Positions 26,928-36,865 of a DNA stretch of 64,000 bases are shown here, piece after piece. The position numbers and the translations under genes are program-made. Location: assembly GCA_015057005.1 (NCBI GenBank), contig SVFF01000002.1:231053-295052 (forward strand), read 5' to 3'. Below the pieces are notes generated by a model. It made no database searches. It was not told where the DNA came from and saw only the letters and a program-made list of their open reading frames with translations. The stretch's first letter is position 1; each line of letters opens with the position of its first letter. This DNA is from Lachnospiraceae bacterium (GTDB lineage: Bacteria; Bacillota; Clostridia; Lachnospirales; Lachnospiraceae).

Positions 26928-28223
26928 CTATTCAACGGCTGCATGCTTACCCGCCAGCACACCACTGGCCCAGGCCCAATGAAGATTGTAACCACCGCAT
27001 TTTCCGTCCACATCCAAAAGTTCGCCCACAATATACACGCCCGGCACCAAACGGGACTCAAAATCCGCTGTGACCTCCGTCGTATCCACACCGCCGGCGC
27101 AGACCTGGGCATTGTCATAGGAGTTGCTTCCGGTTACCGTAACACGCCAATTCTTACAAAGCTCATACACTTGTTTCAGCTTGGCCGGTTCTGCTTCTTT
27201 TATGGAAATATGTCCTTTAAGTCCCGCCAATTTCATAAACAACAGCATTATTTTTTTATTCAGCATGCCTGTGAAGAATTCTTCCACCGTGCGGCCTCTG
27301 CCCAGGCCTTTCTCACGCTCTCTGCAAAAGTCCCCGAACTCTTCTTTTGATAAATCCGGCAGAAAATCAATTTCTACACAAACCTGCTCCTTCTCCCGCA
27401 ATATGTAATTCACCTGACGGCTTAACTGAAACACAGGGATTCCGGAAATACCATACTCGGTCAGCTGCAGTTCGCCACGCTCCACTGCGACATAGTTTTT
27501 ATTGTAACAGGTTCCGTCAGACGCTTTCCTCCGGGGATCTGCCAACACGCGGATCTCTGCATCTGCTCTCACTCCTGCCACGGCCTTCAGGTAATCCTCC
27601 CGACATTTCAGCTGGACCAGTGCCGGTACCGTGGGAATCAGGGCATGTCCCAGCTGCTTTGCCAGCTTGTAGCCGCTGCCGTCGGAACCGGTTTTGGGAG
27701 CCGCCTTGCTGCCGCATGCCAGAATCACAGCATCAAACCCATATTCCTTAACCCCGTCACTTACCAGAATTTCTCCGCTGTGTGGATCTTTCTTAATGTG
27801 ATTCACCTTACATTCCGTGATTACCTGTACACCAAGCGCTTGCAGTTCGTAACGCAGCACATCCAATACAGCAGCCGCCTGTTCACTTGCAGGATATAAA
27901 TAACCATTTTTGTCCTTTATCATCAGACCAAGCTTCTTAAAAAATGCCACTGTATCCTGTTCATTAAAACGCTCCAGGGTCTGACTGATAAAATCAGCGT
28001 CATTTCCATAATATGCGTCAACGCCAAGCTCCAGATTGCCCAGATTGCACTTGCCGTTGCCCGTAGCCAGTATTTTCTTTCCTAACCGGTCATTTCGTTC
28101 CAGAATCGTCACATCTGCTCCCCGTCTTGCAGCAGTGATGGCAGCCGCCATGCCTGAGGCACCGCCGCCGATGATTCCTATGCGTTTTCTTATATTGGAT
28201 CTCTGTTTCATCTTTATGCTCAT
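26928..28223 (-). CDS. BaiN/HI0933-family NAD(P)/FAD-dependent oxidoreductase
   Basis: A 431-residue flavoprotein of the HI0933 family (COG2081). FAD-binding motif GIIGGGASGMAAAI near the N-terminus, then LERNDRLGKKILATGNGKCNLGN, which is the family signature, and a C-terminal VDGKCGGYNLHWAWASG. BaiN, a member described in gut Clostridia, was linked to bile-acid dehydroxylation; this protein may be a general house-keeping relative, and no bai genes are present here. A ribosome site AGAAGGG lies very near the first ATG, and an ATG a few codons downstream is possible. Confidence 0.88.
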   Translation of the reverse strand: MSIKMKQRSNIRKRIGIIGGGASGMAAAITAARRGADVTILERNDRLGKKILATGNGKCNLGNLELGVDAYYGNDADFISQTLERFNEQDTVAFFKKLGLMIKDKNGYLYPASEQAAAVLDVLRYELQALGVQVITECKVNHIKKDPHSGEILVSDGVKEYGFDAVILACGSKAAPKTGSDGSGYKLAKQLGHALIPTVPALVQLKCREDYLKAVAGVRADAEIRVLADPRRKASDGTCYNKNYVAVERGELQLTEYGISGIPVFQLSRQVNYILREKEQVCVEIDFLPDLSKEEFGDFCREREKGLGRGRTVEEFFTGMLNKKIMLLFMKLAGLKGHISIKEAEPAKLKQVYELCKNWRVTVTGSNSYDNAQVCAGGVDTTEVTADFESRLVPGVYIVGELLDVDGKCGGYNLHWAWASGVLAGKHAAVE

Positions 28224-28265
28224 TCCCTTCTAACTTGAACATAATATCTTATCGGACAATATTTT

Positions 28266-28940
28266 TTAACTGGAATAACTCTCCAAAAAATTATACAGAG
28301 CCTGTTCATCTTTGACCCAAAGCATCTCAATTACCTTCATCTGAATCTCATCAGGCAACTCTGTCAGCAGGATCCCTGTATTGATATATACCGTCTTCTT
28401 ATCCTCAAGCAGTACGATCACCTCATTATCCTGTACCGCCAAATAAAAGCTTTCACTGGGTTCCAGATATTGATAATTCATCTGCACCACAACTTTTTCC
28501 GGTGCAAAGGATATTACATCCAGACCGGAAAATCCCCGCTCCATTTCAGACAAGGGCGGAAACATTTCATATTCTTCCATGGTTGACAAAAAAAGTTCTC
28601 TGTCCAAACCGATGTACTTGGCCGGCAGCCTGCCTATGGTCTCTACCAAGGTCTCTCTGCGCAGATCTTTCTCCCAAAGTACATATTCCGTGTCTGCATT
28701 TAAAGTATCCTGCATACCTGAAGCTGCTTCCAGAGGTTGCTCAAATGTACCCTCCGGCACAGAAACCGGGTGGTCTTCCACAAAAAGCTGCTCATTATAC
28801 TCTGTAGGCTGGGTCACTCCTTCATCCGCAAAGCTTCCCGGATAAAAGAATTTCACAGTTGCCAAACCTGCCAGATAACCTATGGTCAACATAATCACCG
28901 GATATACAAAAAATAAACTGATACTTTTTACAAATTTCAT
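28266..28940 (-). CDS. Single-pass membrane protein, possibly BofC-like
   Basis: A 224-residue protein with one N-terminal membrane segment (FFVYPVIMLTIGYLAGLATV) and an extracytoplasmic body. The last part (YLAVQDNEVIVLLEDKKTVYINTGI) has beta character and recalls the C-terminal domain of BofC, the sporulation checkpoint regulator, but the match is by eye and weak. The ATG at 28940 follows AGAGGG; the frame is open slightly further. Neighbours are the BaiN-like gene and a lipid flippase. Confidence 0.6.
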   Translation of the reverse strand: MKFVKSISLFFVYPVIMLTIGYLAGLATVKFFYPGSFADEGVTQPTEYNEQLFVEDHPVSVPEGTFEQPLEAASGMQDTLNADTEYVLWEKDLRRETLVETIGRLPAKYIGLDRELFLSTMEEYEMFPPLSEMERGFSGLDVISFAPEKVVVQMNYQYLEPSESFYLAVQDNEVIVLLEDKKTVYINTGILLTELPDEIQMKVIEMLWVKDEQALYNFLESYSS

Positions 28941-29008
28941 ATTCCCTCTCATTTTCGGAAAAAACATATTTGTATTAAGTATCAGTCATTTTTATGAAAT
29001 TTATACCT

Positions 29009-30610
29009 TTAAAAGACCCTTAAAAGCTGGCCAATTGCCGCCAGAATCTTTCCGCCGGGCACAATGTTCAGTTCCTGTCTTCCAAAGACACGTAATAACA
29101 GGTTGCCCATCCAATAAGCCCCCAGCGCCAGTACAAAGGTCACCAGCAAAGTAACGCCATTACCCAGATGAGGAGTCAGCACCTTGCCAAGCAGGAAGCA
29201 CAAAAGTCCTGCCACACAGGCACATGCCCCCGGGAGGGCAACCATACGAAGCAAATCGGTTCTGCAGCGCAGATACCCAAACACTAAACTAAGTGCACCC
29301 ACTGCCAGCACACACACAGCGATCACACCGGCATACACAAGTGACAGAATACCGGCATTTCCTCCCTTGAACCAAAGGGATACTGCCAAGATAAATACCA
29401 CATTATAGCCTGCAAGGCATGCCAACACCATGGTATTTTTACCCAATACTTTCAGTACATGTAAGGCTATCACTGCCATCAATCCAAACAAAATGCCAAA
29501 AGAGCCCCACACCAACATATCTTTCAGTGTCTCTATATTGGTCTTGCCAAACAGCCCTGCCAACTGTCCTGCCATGACTGTGAAATATGCGGAGAAAAAC
29601 AGCCCATGTATCATCAGACTCTTGGTGCAGATCTGAAAAGCATTTCTTGCTACCCTATGGTCACCGCTTCGGGAACGTTCCGCCGCTTTCACTGCCACAG
29701 GCAGCAAAAGTGCCGCCAGCAAACATAACGGGATTCCTCCAAGCACCAGATATTTTCCTGCATATACACCAAAACTTTCTGCTGCACTCTCACCCTGCAG
29801 ATACTTTTGAGACAAAACAAGACCTATCCAAAGGGGTAAAAGTTCCAGCAGCCCACATAACATAGGCAGTCCCATGCTTGCATACAGGGCACGGACCTGA
29901 CCAACAAAGGAATCTTCTGCCTTCATGCTCTCCGCTTCTTTTTCTCTGCTTTTTTTCAAAACACTTCTGTAGATCAGCAGAAGGAACACTGTAACAAGTA
30001 CCTCTGCAATCAGAATACCAGCTGCCACACCCAGGCCGCCGTACATCATTGTAAAGGCATCCTGCCCAAATAATGCACTGACCTTAACTCCGTATCTGCC
30101 AAAACTTTTTGCCAGCAGGGTTCCGAACACCAGGATGAATACCTGCCGCATTAGGCTGCTCAGTGCAGTGGGCAGTTCATTGCCCTCTCCCTGGAAAATA
30201 CCAATCAATACAGCATTTACCGTACGGAACAATAACACGGGAGCAAGCACCATGATCAGACTCTTGCTGTAAGGCAACATCCATACTTTGTCTGCAAGAA
30301 GTCCGGCTCCTGCAAATAAGGCAACAGCAAAAACTGCCCCCAGAATTCCCTGAAAGATCATTATGCACTTTCTCATTTTTGCTGCATTCTTGTACTGTCC
30401 CTTGGCATTTCTGGCCCGAAGGATTCTACCCATTGCATCCGGCACCTGCCGGGCGGTCAGCGCCCATACAAAGGACAAGCTGAATAGGGCTGCAGCCAGG
30501 TATGCCACGCCTGCATCAGAAATCTTCCTGCCGAATATCCACAGATTGACAAGTCCCAGGACAAACGTAATCAGCTGTATCTGTCGTCTCTTTATCTCTG
30601 CACGATTCAT
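29009..30610 (-). CDS. MOP/MATE-superfamily flippase (SpoVB/MurJ-like)
   Basis: A 533-residue membrane protein with about 14 predicted helices and the two-half layout of polysaccharide or lipid-linked oligosaccharide flippases such as SpoVB and MurJ. Notable: the FQGEGNELPTALSSLMRQVF loop, typical of the family between helices 4 and 5. It may flip a lipid-linked precursor during sporulation or envelope growth. It lies 32 bases after ybeY, with AAGGAAG before the ATG. Confidence 0.8.
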   Translation of the reverse strand: MNRAEIKRRQIQLITFVLGLVNLWIFGRKISDAGVAYLAAALFSLSFVWALTARQVPDAMGRILRARNAKGQYKNAAKMRKCIMIFQGILGAVFAVALFAGAGLLADKVWMLPYSKSLIMVLAPVLLFRTVNAVLIGIFQGEGNELPTALSSLMRQVFILVFGTLLAKSFGRYGVKVSALFGQDAFTMMYGGLGVAAGILIAEVLVTVFLLLIYRSVLKKSREKEAESMKAEDSFVGQVRALYASMGLPMLCGLLELLPLWIGLVLSQKYLQGESAAESFGVYAGKYLVLGGIPLCLLAALLLPVAVKAAERSRSGDHRVARNAFQICTKSLMIHGLFFSAYFTVMAGQLAGLFGKTNIETLKDMLVWGSFGILFGLMAVIALHVLKVLGKNTMVLACLAGYNVVFILAVSLWFKGGNAGILSLVYAGVIAVCVLAVGALSLVFGYLRCRTDLLRMVALPGACACVAGLLCFLLGKVLTPHLGNGVTLLVTFVLALGAYWMGNLLLRVFGRQELNIVPGGKILAAIGQLLRVF

Positions 30611-30642
30611 GTATTTCTTCCTTGCTTATGTGTTTTTATTTC

Positions 30643-31146
30643 TTACATTTCTCTGGTGATTCCAAGTGCTGTCAGGATTTCTTCCTGCTTAGCCTCCATG
30701 ACTTTGGCTTCCTCTTCCTCCATATGATCATAGCCGCACAGATGAAGCATACTGTGTGCTACCAGGAAAGCAAACTCTCTCTTGGTGCTGTGACCGTAGT
30801 TTTCTGCCTGCTCCATCACCTTGTCCACGGAAATAATAATATCACCAAGGATCAATTCGCCGCTGTCAGGATCAAAATAATCAGCTTCTCTCTCCTCATC
30901 GATATCAAAATCACCCTCCGTCTCAAAATCAACATTGGGGAAGGAGAGCACATCCGTCTCTCTGTCAATGCCGCGATGCTCTCTATTGAACTCGTGGATG
31001 CCTTCATTGTCAGTAAGCAGCACATTCACCTGTGTCTCATAAGGGCATTCCTCGGCATCCAGTACTGCCTCTGCCACCAATTCTACCACTTCCTCTACAT
31101 CAAAGGGGAAAGTAACCTCAGTCTCATTTTCCACATAAAATGTCAT
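30643..31146 (-). CDS. ybeY: Endoribonuclease YbeY, rRNA maturation factor
   Basis: A 167-residue single-strand RNase needed for 16S rRNA 3'-end maturation and ribosome quality control. The metal-binding three-His motif is seen as HSMLHLCGYDH near residue 130, with the upstream conserved segment VLLTDNEGIHEFNREHRGID. The phoH-ybeY order is conserved in Firmicutes. GGAGG stands eight bases ahead of the ATG. Confidence 0.95.
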   Translation of the reverse strand: MTFYVENETEVTFPFDVEEVVELVAEAVLDAEECPYETQVNVLLTDNEGIHEFNREHRGIDRETDVLSFPNVDFETEGDFDIDEEREADYFDPDSGELILGDIIISVDKVMEQAENYGHSTKREFAFLVAHSMLHLCGYDHMEEEEAKVMEAKQEEILTALGITREM

Positions 31147-31211
31147 AATCTATTCCTCCGTGTATCTCTCAACTTATCAACAATTTGGCGGATCATCATC
31201 CTCTGGGGATT

Positions 31212-32255
31212 TTATTTTCTGCCATAGTCTTTTCTGGCGTATTTTTCTTTTTTCTCCCCGGGTTTTCCCTCTGCTCTGCCCCGGGATTCACGATACTTCT
31301 CCCTGGCCTCATAATCATCATAAGCCTTAACGATTCTTTGTACCAAAGGATGACGAACCACATCCTTGCTGGTCAGATTACAGAAGGCAATATCGTCAAT
31401 TTTGCCAAGCACCTTGGCTGCTACATCCAAACCGGACTGTGTACCTGCAGGAAGATCTTTCTGGGAAGCATCGCCTGTCACTACCACCTTTGACCCAAAG
31501 CCGATACGGGTCAGGAACATCTTCATCTGGGCCGGTGTGGTATTCTGAGCCTCATCCAGAATAATATAAGCGTTGTCCAAAGTACGACCTCTCATGTAAG
31601 CTAAAGGTGCAACCTCGATCAGACCTTTTTCCATATTCTTGGCAAAACTCTCTGCTCCCATGATCTGGTACAGGGCATCATAAAGTGGACGCAGATAAGG
31701 ATCCACCTTGCTCTGCAGATCACCCGGCAAAAAGCCCAGCTTTTCACCGGCTTCAATAGCGGGACGGGTCAGTATGATCCTGCCCACCTCATCATTTTTA
31801 AACGCGGTGATGGCCATAGCCATCGCCAGATAGGTCTTACCGGTACCGGCAGGCCCCAGACCAAAAGTGATCATATTATTGCGGATGGCATCCACATAAG
31901 TCTTCTGTCCTAAAGTCTTGGGCTTTATGGGCTTGCCGTTTACAGTATGACAAATGCAGTCCCCGTCGATCTCAGTGATGACCTCAACCTGCTCCTCTTT
32001 GCCCATCTCAATGGCATAATCCACGCTCTGTTCCTCTATCTCATTTCCTCTCTTGGAAATGATGGTCAGCTGCTGCAAAACCTTAGACGCCTGACTTACC
32101 TGTGCTTCTTCTCCGGTGATCACCACATTCCCATTGCGATCCACAATGGTCACACCGAAATCCTGCTCCATTTTCTTTACATAGGCATCCTGCATACCGA
32201 ATATCTTCTGCATATGCTCCGCAGGCATATCAATTTTCATAGAAATAACACTCAT
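31212..32255 (-). CDS. phoH: PhoH family protein (PhoH-like ATPase)
   Basis: A 347-residue ATPase of the PhoH family, with an N-terminal KH-like region and a P-loop GPAGTGKTYLAMAMA near 136-150; the DEAQN motif (YIILDEAQNTTPAQM) is the Walker B. The role is tied to RNA metabolism, with ybeY next door. The end is a basic tail (RAEGKPGEKKEKYARKDYGRK). The start overlaps the yqfD stop by four bases (ATGA), so translation is coupled. Confidence 0.93.
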   Translation of the reverse strand: MSVISMKIDMPAEHMQKIFGMQDAYVKKMEQDFGVTIVDRNGNVVITGEEAQVSQASKVLQQLTIISKRGNEIEEQSVDYAIEMGKEEQVEVITEIDGDCICHTVNGKPIKPKTLGQKTYVDAIRNNMITFGLGPAGTGKTYLAMAMAITAFKNDEVGRIILTRPAIEAGEKLGFLPGDLQSKVDPYLRPLYDALYQIMGAESFAKNMEKGLIEVAPLAYMRGRTLDNAYIILDEAQNTTPAQMKMFLTRIGFGSKVVVTGDASQKDLPAGTQSGLDVAAKVLGKIDDIAFCNLTSKDVVRHPLVQRIVKAYDDYEAREKYRESRGRAEGKPGEKKEKYARKDYGRK

Positions 32256-33526
32256 TCTCTATTTATCTCTCCACTATTCTCATTGGCGGTATCTATCACA
32301 TGACCTGCAGGAGTCTCTTTTTCCTCAAGAACAATTTCTTCCGTAGGAGAAAGCTTCCCCACGGGGCCTTTTACCGAGAATTGCCCTTGTATGATCCACG
32401 ATATTCCGCTTGTATCTATTTTAACATCTTTTTCAATAATTTGTACCCCTTTTTCCTCTAAAGTTGCAAGAAATGTCTGTAATTTTTTGTTAAGCAGTGT
32501 CTGTGCCTGCTCCGAGGTATATTCATGCTCTCCATTATGATATTCCCGGTGAATATATGTGCCCCAATAAATGGGAATGGAAAGCTTTTCAAACACCAAA
32601 AACCTGTCGGTCCTGATCACACTGTCATAGTAAAGATATGGTTTATTTTCCGGCAGTTTCCACTCCCGCTCCCCCAAACGCAGGAAAAAACGTTTTTTGA
32701 TTCTGCCGGTATACTCCTTTCTTATATAGTCAAGGGGCAGAGTCTCCTCAAACTGCCTGTCATATTCCAAAATAATATCAGCGTCAGCTTCCACGTATCG
32801 GTATTCTCTGACCGTAGCATCCTCGTTAAATACAGGCACCTTTCCCTCCACTAACAGGGTTCCCTCCTCCACCAGATCACCTATGCTCACTTGGGGCACA
32901 CCACTTCTGACAATCATGGATACCACTTTTCCTGAATATTCTGACACCAGGTCCATGCCTTCCTCTTCCGTTTCCACCGCCGCAATAATGGGTGCATCAT
33001 TTTCCTTTACAGCAATATACAACTTTGTTCCGGTGAGTTTGGCAGAGGTCCATGTAATTTCCGGAAAGGCCCGTCTGATTTCTTTTTCCAAATGTTCAAT
33101 ATCCAATTCGTCCTTGCGCATCCCCACATCTACCTCCAGCCTTTGCAGAAAGGCATAAAAACCATCCTCTGTAATGCGGTAATTACCCTCAAGATCAATA
33201 TCCCAAATATAAAAGGAGGACCAGATCCAAAAGCCTACAGCCAGGAAAAGTCCCGCCACAAAAACAATCCTGGTCCGAAGAGTGGGCACAAAAAAAGGTA
33301 GTCCATGCCGTTCACATATGACTACCCTTGTTCCTGTCTTTCTGGTGACTTCCTTAAGCTGCCAAAAGCCTTTCAGACTGACACACATATAAAATATTTC
33401 ACCATCCTGCACAATATCCCACAGAAGGATATTCCTATTGCTGCACAGATTCATAAAACGCTCCGGTGAAAAGCCCCACACCCGGATGCGCAGATAGCCC
33501 TTCAGATATTTTAGCAGCTTGATCAT
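32252..33526 (-). CDS. yqfD: Sporulation protein YqfD
   Basis: A 424-residue membrane-anchored protein of the YqfD family, conserved in endospore formers and transcribed in the mother cell in B. subtilis. One clear membrane segment (IVFVAGLFLAVGFWIWSSFYI) lies near residue 85. The periplasmic part has beta-rich repeats (ITWTSAKLTGTKLYIAVKE). The start at 33526 follows AAAGGG; the frame is open 19 codons beyond. It lies next to yqfC, as in other Firmicutes. Confidence 0.93.
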   Translation of the reverse strand: MIKLLKYLKGYLRIRVWGFSPERFMNLCSNRNILLWDIVQDGEIFYMCVSLKGFWQLKEVTRKTGTRVVICERHGLPFFVPTLRTRIVFVAGLFLAVGFWIWSSFYIWDIDLEGNYRITEDGFYAFLQRLEVDVGMRKDELDIEHLEKEIRRAFPEITWTSAKLTGTKLYIAVKENDAPIIAAVETEEEGMDLVSEYSGKVVSMIVRSGVPQVSIGDLVEEGTLLVEGKVPVFNEDATVREYRYVEADADIILEYDRQFEETLPLDYIRKEYTGRIKKRFFLRLGEREWKLPENKPYLYYDSVIRTDRFLVFEKLSIPIYWGTYIHREYHNGEHEYTSEQAQTLLNKKLQTFLATLEEKGVQIIEKDVKIDTSGISWIIQGQFSVKGPVGKLSPTEEIVLEEKETPAGHVIDTANENSGEINRE

Positions 33527-33587
33527 GATACCACCCTTTCCATTCCGACCCTTCGTTTTAAACGTTGCAGTGCATTGACTCATTTGG

Positions 33588-33950
33588 TCACAGATAGTTT
33601 ACGCATCTGATGCACCCACTGATCTTCATATCCTCATTGGTATAATAATCTATGGACAGTCTGCTGCCCTCAAAGCACACCTGACAATTCTTGCCCTGAA
33701 GCAAAATTCTCCCTTCCGTGTACTCTAATATCCCCCGGTAATTCTCTATCCAGGCTTCGCAGTTACCCATCATGGTTACCCGCAGTGCCCCCAGACATAC
33801 ATCCTTAGGCAGCTGCAGGGCTTCCACAATCTGTTCTCTTGTATTCACATGTCTGTTCGCATGGAGAACCGGTTCCCCGGCTTGATCCTGACCGGCCTTG
33901 GATTTATAAATCTGTTTTTTCTTTCTCATGCTTACAATATATGTAAGCAT
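33588..33950 (-). CDS. yqfC: YabP/YqfC-family sporulation protein
   Basis: A 120-residue protein of the YabP/YqfC family, known from sporulating Firmicutes and encoded just ahead of yqfD. Recognisable core: VTMMGNCEAWIENYRGILEY, then GRILLQGKNCQVCFEGSRLSI. No Shine-Dalgarno is seen at 33950 or at the second ATG (33929), and the first seven codons form part of a perfect hairpin. The start is therefore uncertain between these two. Confidence 0.88.
   Translation of the reverse strand: MLTYIVSMRKKKQIYKSKAGQDQAGEPVLHANRHVNTREQIVEALQLPKDVCLGALRVTMMGNCEAWIENYRGILEYTEGRILLQGKNCQVCFEGSRLSIDYYTNEDMKISGCIRCVNYL
33928..33950. repeat. Perfect 9-bp-stem hairpin over the yqfC start
   Basis: ATGCTTACA (33928-33936) and TGTAAGCAT (33942-33950) with a 5-base loop, overlapping the first yqfC codons. 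A second perfect hairpin, GATTGA/TCAATC (33953-33968), abuts it and contains the upstream gene's stop codon. Confidence 0.75.
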
Positions 33951-33958
33951 GGGATTGA

Positions 33959-34699
33959 TTATTCAATCTCAGCAATCACAGGATAATGATCGGAAACGTA
34001 CTTGCCGTCCACTTTATCCGTTGCTACCTGATAACTCTTCACGGTAAGATTGTCGCTTACGAAGCAGTAATCAATGATCACATCCTCCTCATCGGTATAA
34101 TGTCCATAACCGTGGTAAGTACTGCACTTTCCGGTAAATCCGGAAGCAATGCGGGTATCCTTAAGGAATACTTCTGCATACACTTCATTGTCCGGGAAAA
34201 CATTGAAATCACCTGTTAAAATAATGGGATATTCTGCATACTTCTTCATAGACTCGTTGATCAGTTTGATGCCGTTTAACTGCGCCTTGGGACCCACATG
34301 ATCCAGATGGGTATTGTAATAACAATATTCCTTTCCATCTTCCAGATTGATCAGATTGGCTCTGGTACACACACGCTTGCAGTCTGCATCCCACCCCAAT
34401 GATACCACATCAGGAGTCTCGGAAAGCCAGAAGGTCTCTGCAGATTTCAGATCAAATACACTCTTTTTGTAAAAGATGGCAGAGGATTCACCTTTGCCCT
34501 TTTCCTCGCGGCCCACACCCACAGATGCATACTCCGGCAGGTTCTCCTTTAAATATGCCATCCAATAAGGGGTTGCCTCCTGCACACCAAATAAATCGGG
34601 GCTGTACTTGCGAATGGTTGCTGCCACTCTGGGCGCACGATTCTCCACGCTGAGTTCTTCAGAACCCCAGCAGCAAATGTTAAAGCTCATTACTTTCAT
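33959..34699 (-). CDS. Endonuclease/exonuclease/phosphatase family hydrolase
   Basis: A 246-residue enzyme of the metal-dependent EEP fold. Visible catalytic segments: FNICCW near the start, DLFGVQEA (Glu), NTHLDHVG, TGDFNVFPDN and the C-terminal SDHYPVIAEI. Family members cut DNA or RNA, or dephosphorylate lipids and nucleotides; length and the SDH/TGDFN motifs fit a hydrolase related to exonuclease III and sphingomyelinases, but the substrate is unknown. GGAGG stands ahead of the ATG. Confidence 0.85.
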   Translation of the reverse strand: MKVMSFNICCWGSEELSVENRAPRVAATIRKYSPDLFGVQEATPYWMAYLKENLPEYASVGVGREEKGKGESSAIFYKKSVFDLKSAETFWLSETPDVVSLGWDADCKRVCTRANLINLEDGKEYCYYNTHLDHVGPKAQLNGIKLINESMKKYAEYPIILTGDFNVFPDNEVYAEVFLKDTRIASGFTGKCSTYHGYGHYTDEEDVIIDYCFVSDNLTVKSYQVATDKVDGKYVSDHYPVIAEIE

Positions 34700-34815
34700 G
34701 TCTTTTTCCTCCGTTGTTTGCTTTTTATTTTATCATTCTTTTTGTATCTTACTGATGCGGTTTTATATCCCGCACAATATTTCTATACTGTTTACTATAC
34801 CGGCAGGCAATTTCA

Positions 34816-36120
34816 TCATTGAAGAATTTCAAAGATCAGCGGTCTCTTGGCAGGCTCCTCTGCACCAAGGGTATAAGCCTCGTAAAATCTTGCTTTTGCG
34901 GCCTCAAGTTTCCCACGGTCATTGGCATGAATGTACGCCAATGGCTCTCCTGCCTTCACATAATCACCCACTTTTTTCTCCAGCACAAGTCCCACCGAAA
35001 GATCAATTTCACTCTCCTTGGTCTCTCTGCCGCCGCCTAAAATCAGGGAACAAATGCCGATCTCATCGCAGGCAATCTGCTGTACATACCCTTCCGAAAG
35101 AGCCGGAATAGACTCTACAATGGCCGCTTTGGGCAAAAGCTCCGTATCATATACCGCAGCGGCATCTCCGCCCTGGGCTTCCACAAATTGCGCCAGTTTC
35201 TTTAATGCGCTGCCGTCTGCAATCCGCTGTTCCAGCATTTCTCTGGCTTGTGCTTCTTCTTTTGCTCTGCCGCCTGCAAGCAGCATCTGGGTACCGAGGG
35301 TCAAACACAACTCCACAAAATCCTTCGGCCCTTTGCCCTGCAAAGTCTCTATGGCTTCCTTTACCTCTAAAGCATTTCCAACCGTCCTGCCCAGGGGCTG
35401 ATCCATATCGGAGATCACCGCAATGGTCTTTCGTCCGGCATTTTTACCGATTTTGACCATCTCCTCCGCCAAGGCCAGGGAATCAGTCTCCGCCTTCATA
35501 AATGCACCGCTTCCGGTCTTTACATCCAGCACAATGGCATCGGCTCCTGCCGCCAGCTTTTTGCTCATGATGGAGCTGGCAATCAGGGACATATTGTCTA
35601 CAGTAGCGGTCACATCACGCAGAGCATAAAGCTTTTTGTCTGCAGGTGCCAGATCTGCGGTCTGTCCCATAATGGCAATGCCTATCTCGTTTACGTTATT
35701 GATAAACTGCTCTCTGGACAGGGATGTGGAGAACCCCTCAAAGCTTTCCAGCTTGTCGATAGTGCCTCCGGTGTGTCCCAATCCTCTGCCGCTCATCTTG
35801 GCCACCGGAATCCCACAAGCGGCCACCATGGGTGTCAATGCCAGAGAAGTCTTGTCTCCCACGCCGCCGGTGCTGTGCTTATCCACTTTGCAGCCTGCAA
35901 TAGCAGACAGATCCAGCATATCTCCGCTCTCCGCCATGGCCATGGTAAGCTCGGCAGTCTCCTGCTCCGTCATCTTTTGAAAATAAATGGCCATCATCAG
36001 CGCAGATACCTGATAATCGGGAATCTTCCCGGCAGTGTATCCTTCGATAAAGAAACGGATTTCCTCCCCGGTAAGCTCACCGCCGTTTCGCTTTTTCATG
36101 ATGATATCGTACATTCTCAT
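34816..36120 (-). CDS. pdp: Pyrimidine-nucleoside phosphorylase
   Basis: A 434-residue enzyme splitting uridine, deoxyuridine or thymidine with phosphate to release the base. The family signature [16 protein letters not shown] is present, together with [16 protein letters not shown], which is the phosphate-binding loop. Firmicutes members are usually the broad-specificity Pdp type rather than E. coli DeoA; specificity cannot be told from sequence alone. It stands at the head of a run leading to the endonuclease and yqfC. Confidence 0.94.
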   Translation of the reverse strand: MRMYDIIMKKRNGGELTGEEIRFFIEGYTAGKIPDYQVSALMMAIYFQKMTEQETAELTMAMAESGDMLDLSAIAGCKVDKHSTGGVGDKTSLALTPMVAACGIPVAKMSGRGLGHTGGTIDKLESFEGFSTSLSREQFINNVNEIGIAIMGQTADLAPADKKLYALRDVTATVDNMSLIASSIMSKKLAAGADAIVLDVKTGSGAFMKAETDSLALAEEMVKIGKNAGRKTIAVISDMDQPLGRTVGNALEVKEAIETLQGKGPKDFVELCLTLGTQMLLAGGRAKEEAQAREMLEQRIADGSALKKLAQFVEAQGGDAAAVYDTELLPKAAIVESIPALSEGYVQQIACDEIGICSLILGGGRETKESEIDLSVGLVLEKKVGDYVKAGEPLAYIHANDRGKLEAAKARFYEAYTLGAEEPAKRPLIFEILQ

Positions 36121-36321
36121 AGAATCACCTGCTCTTTTGCATTCTTTGCAATTATAATATTAGTTTAACATGGGAAAATTATCATGTAAACACGCATCTG
36201 AACATTTCATACTTAATCAAATCGCTCTCTGCGCGATCCATGCAATATTTATAGGCATTTTCTCTCAGCATTTCTCAAGCAATCTCTGATATGATATTTT
36301 TCTATCTTCAATAAGCTGAAC

Positions 36322-36702
36322 CTATCTTTGTTTCTTTCGTTTAGCAGTGACAACTTCACCTACAACACCAAGACCGATACAAATGATAAATACAATTGTC
36401 CAAATAATCCATAGATTGTTGGTCCTTGCACCGCCTGCATCAACACCGTCTGTTTGCAAAAACACTCCTGCTGCAAATCCTATGATATACGCCAATGCAG
36501 TAAAAACAGGTACCATTTTGGCTTTAACTACAAAGGACACCGTTAAAACAACCATTCCAACGATAAATAATAGTTCCGGCCACTGCTTCATGCCGTGGCT
36601 CTCAAAGAAAAGATATCTGATTATTACAAATGCAAGACAAAGTGCGCATAAAGAAATCAAATGAATTGCCACATTCTTCTTGTTTAACATATTGCTTATC
36701 AT
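36322..36702 (-). CDS. Small membrane protein of unknown function
   Basis: A 126-residue protein with four predicted membrane segments (for example HLISLCALCLAFVIIRYLFF, LLFIVGMVVLTVSFVV, MVPVFTALAYIIGFAAGVFL and LWIIWTIVFIICIGLGVVG) and a basic C-terminal tail. No conserved motif is recognised. The ATG at 36702 is chosen because GAGGAGG lies six bases ahead; the frame is open further upstream. It opens the more AT-rich accessory stretch. Confidence 0.7.
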   Translation of the reverse strand: MISNMLNKKNVAIHLISLCALCLAFVIIRYLFFESHGMKQWPELLFIVGMVVLTVSFVVKAKMVPVFTALAYIIGFAAGVFLQTDGVDAGGARTNNLWIIWTIVFIICIGLGVVGEVVTAKRKKQR

Positions 36703-36865
36703 AGGCATCCTCCTCATCAACTTAGCACTTTCTAATATTATATCATGAATCGTTAAATCAAAAAACACAAAACGTAATGTTTTTTCAGCCGGAAAATGTT
36801 ATAATATATTTATCACTTTTCGCAGACAAAATGTTTTTAATTTTCAAGCACAGAAAGGAGACACA

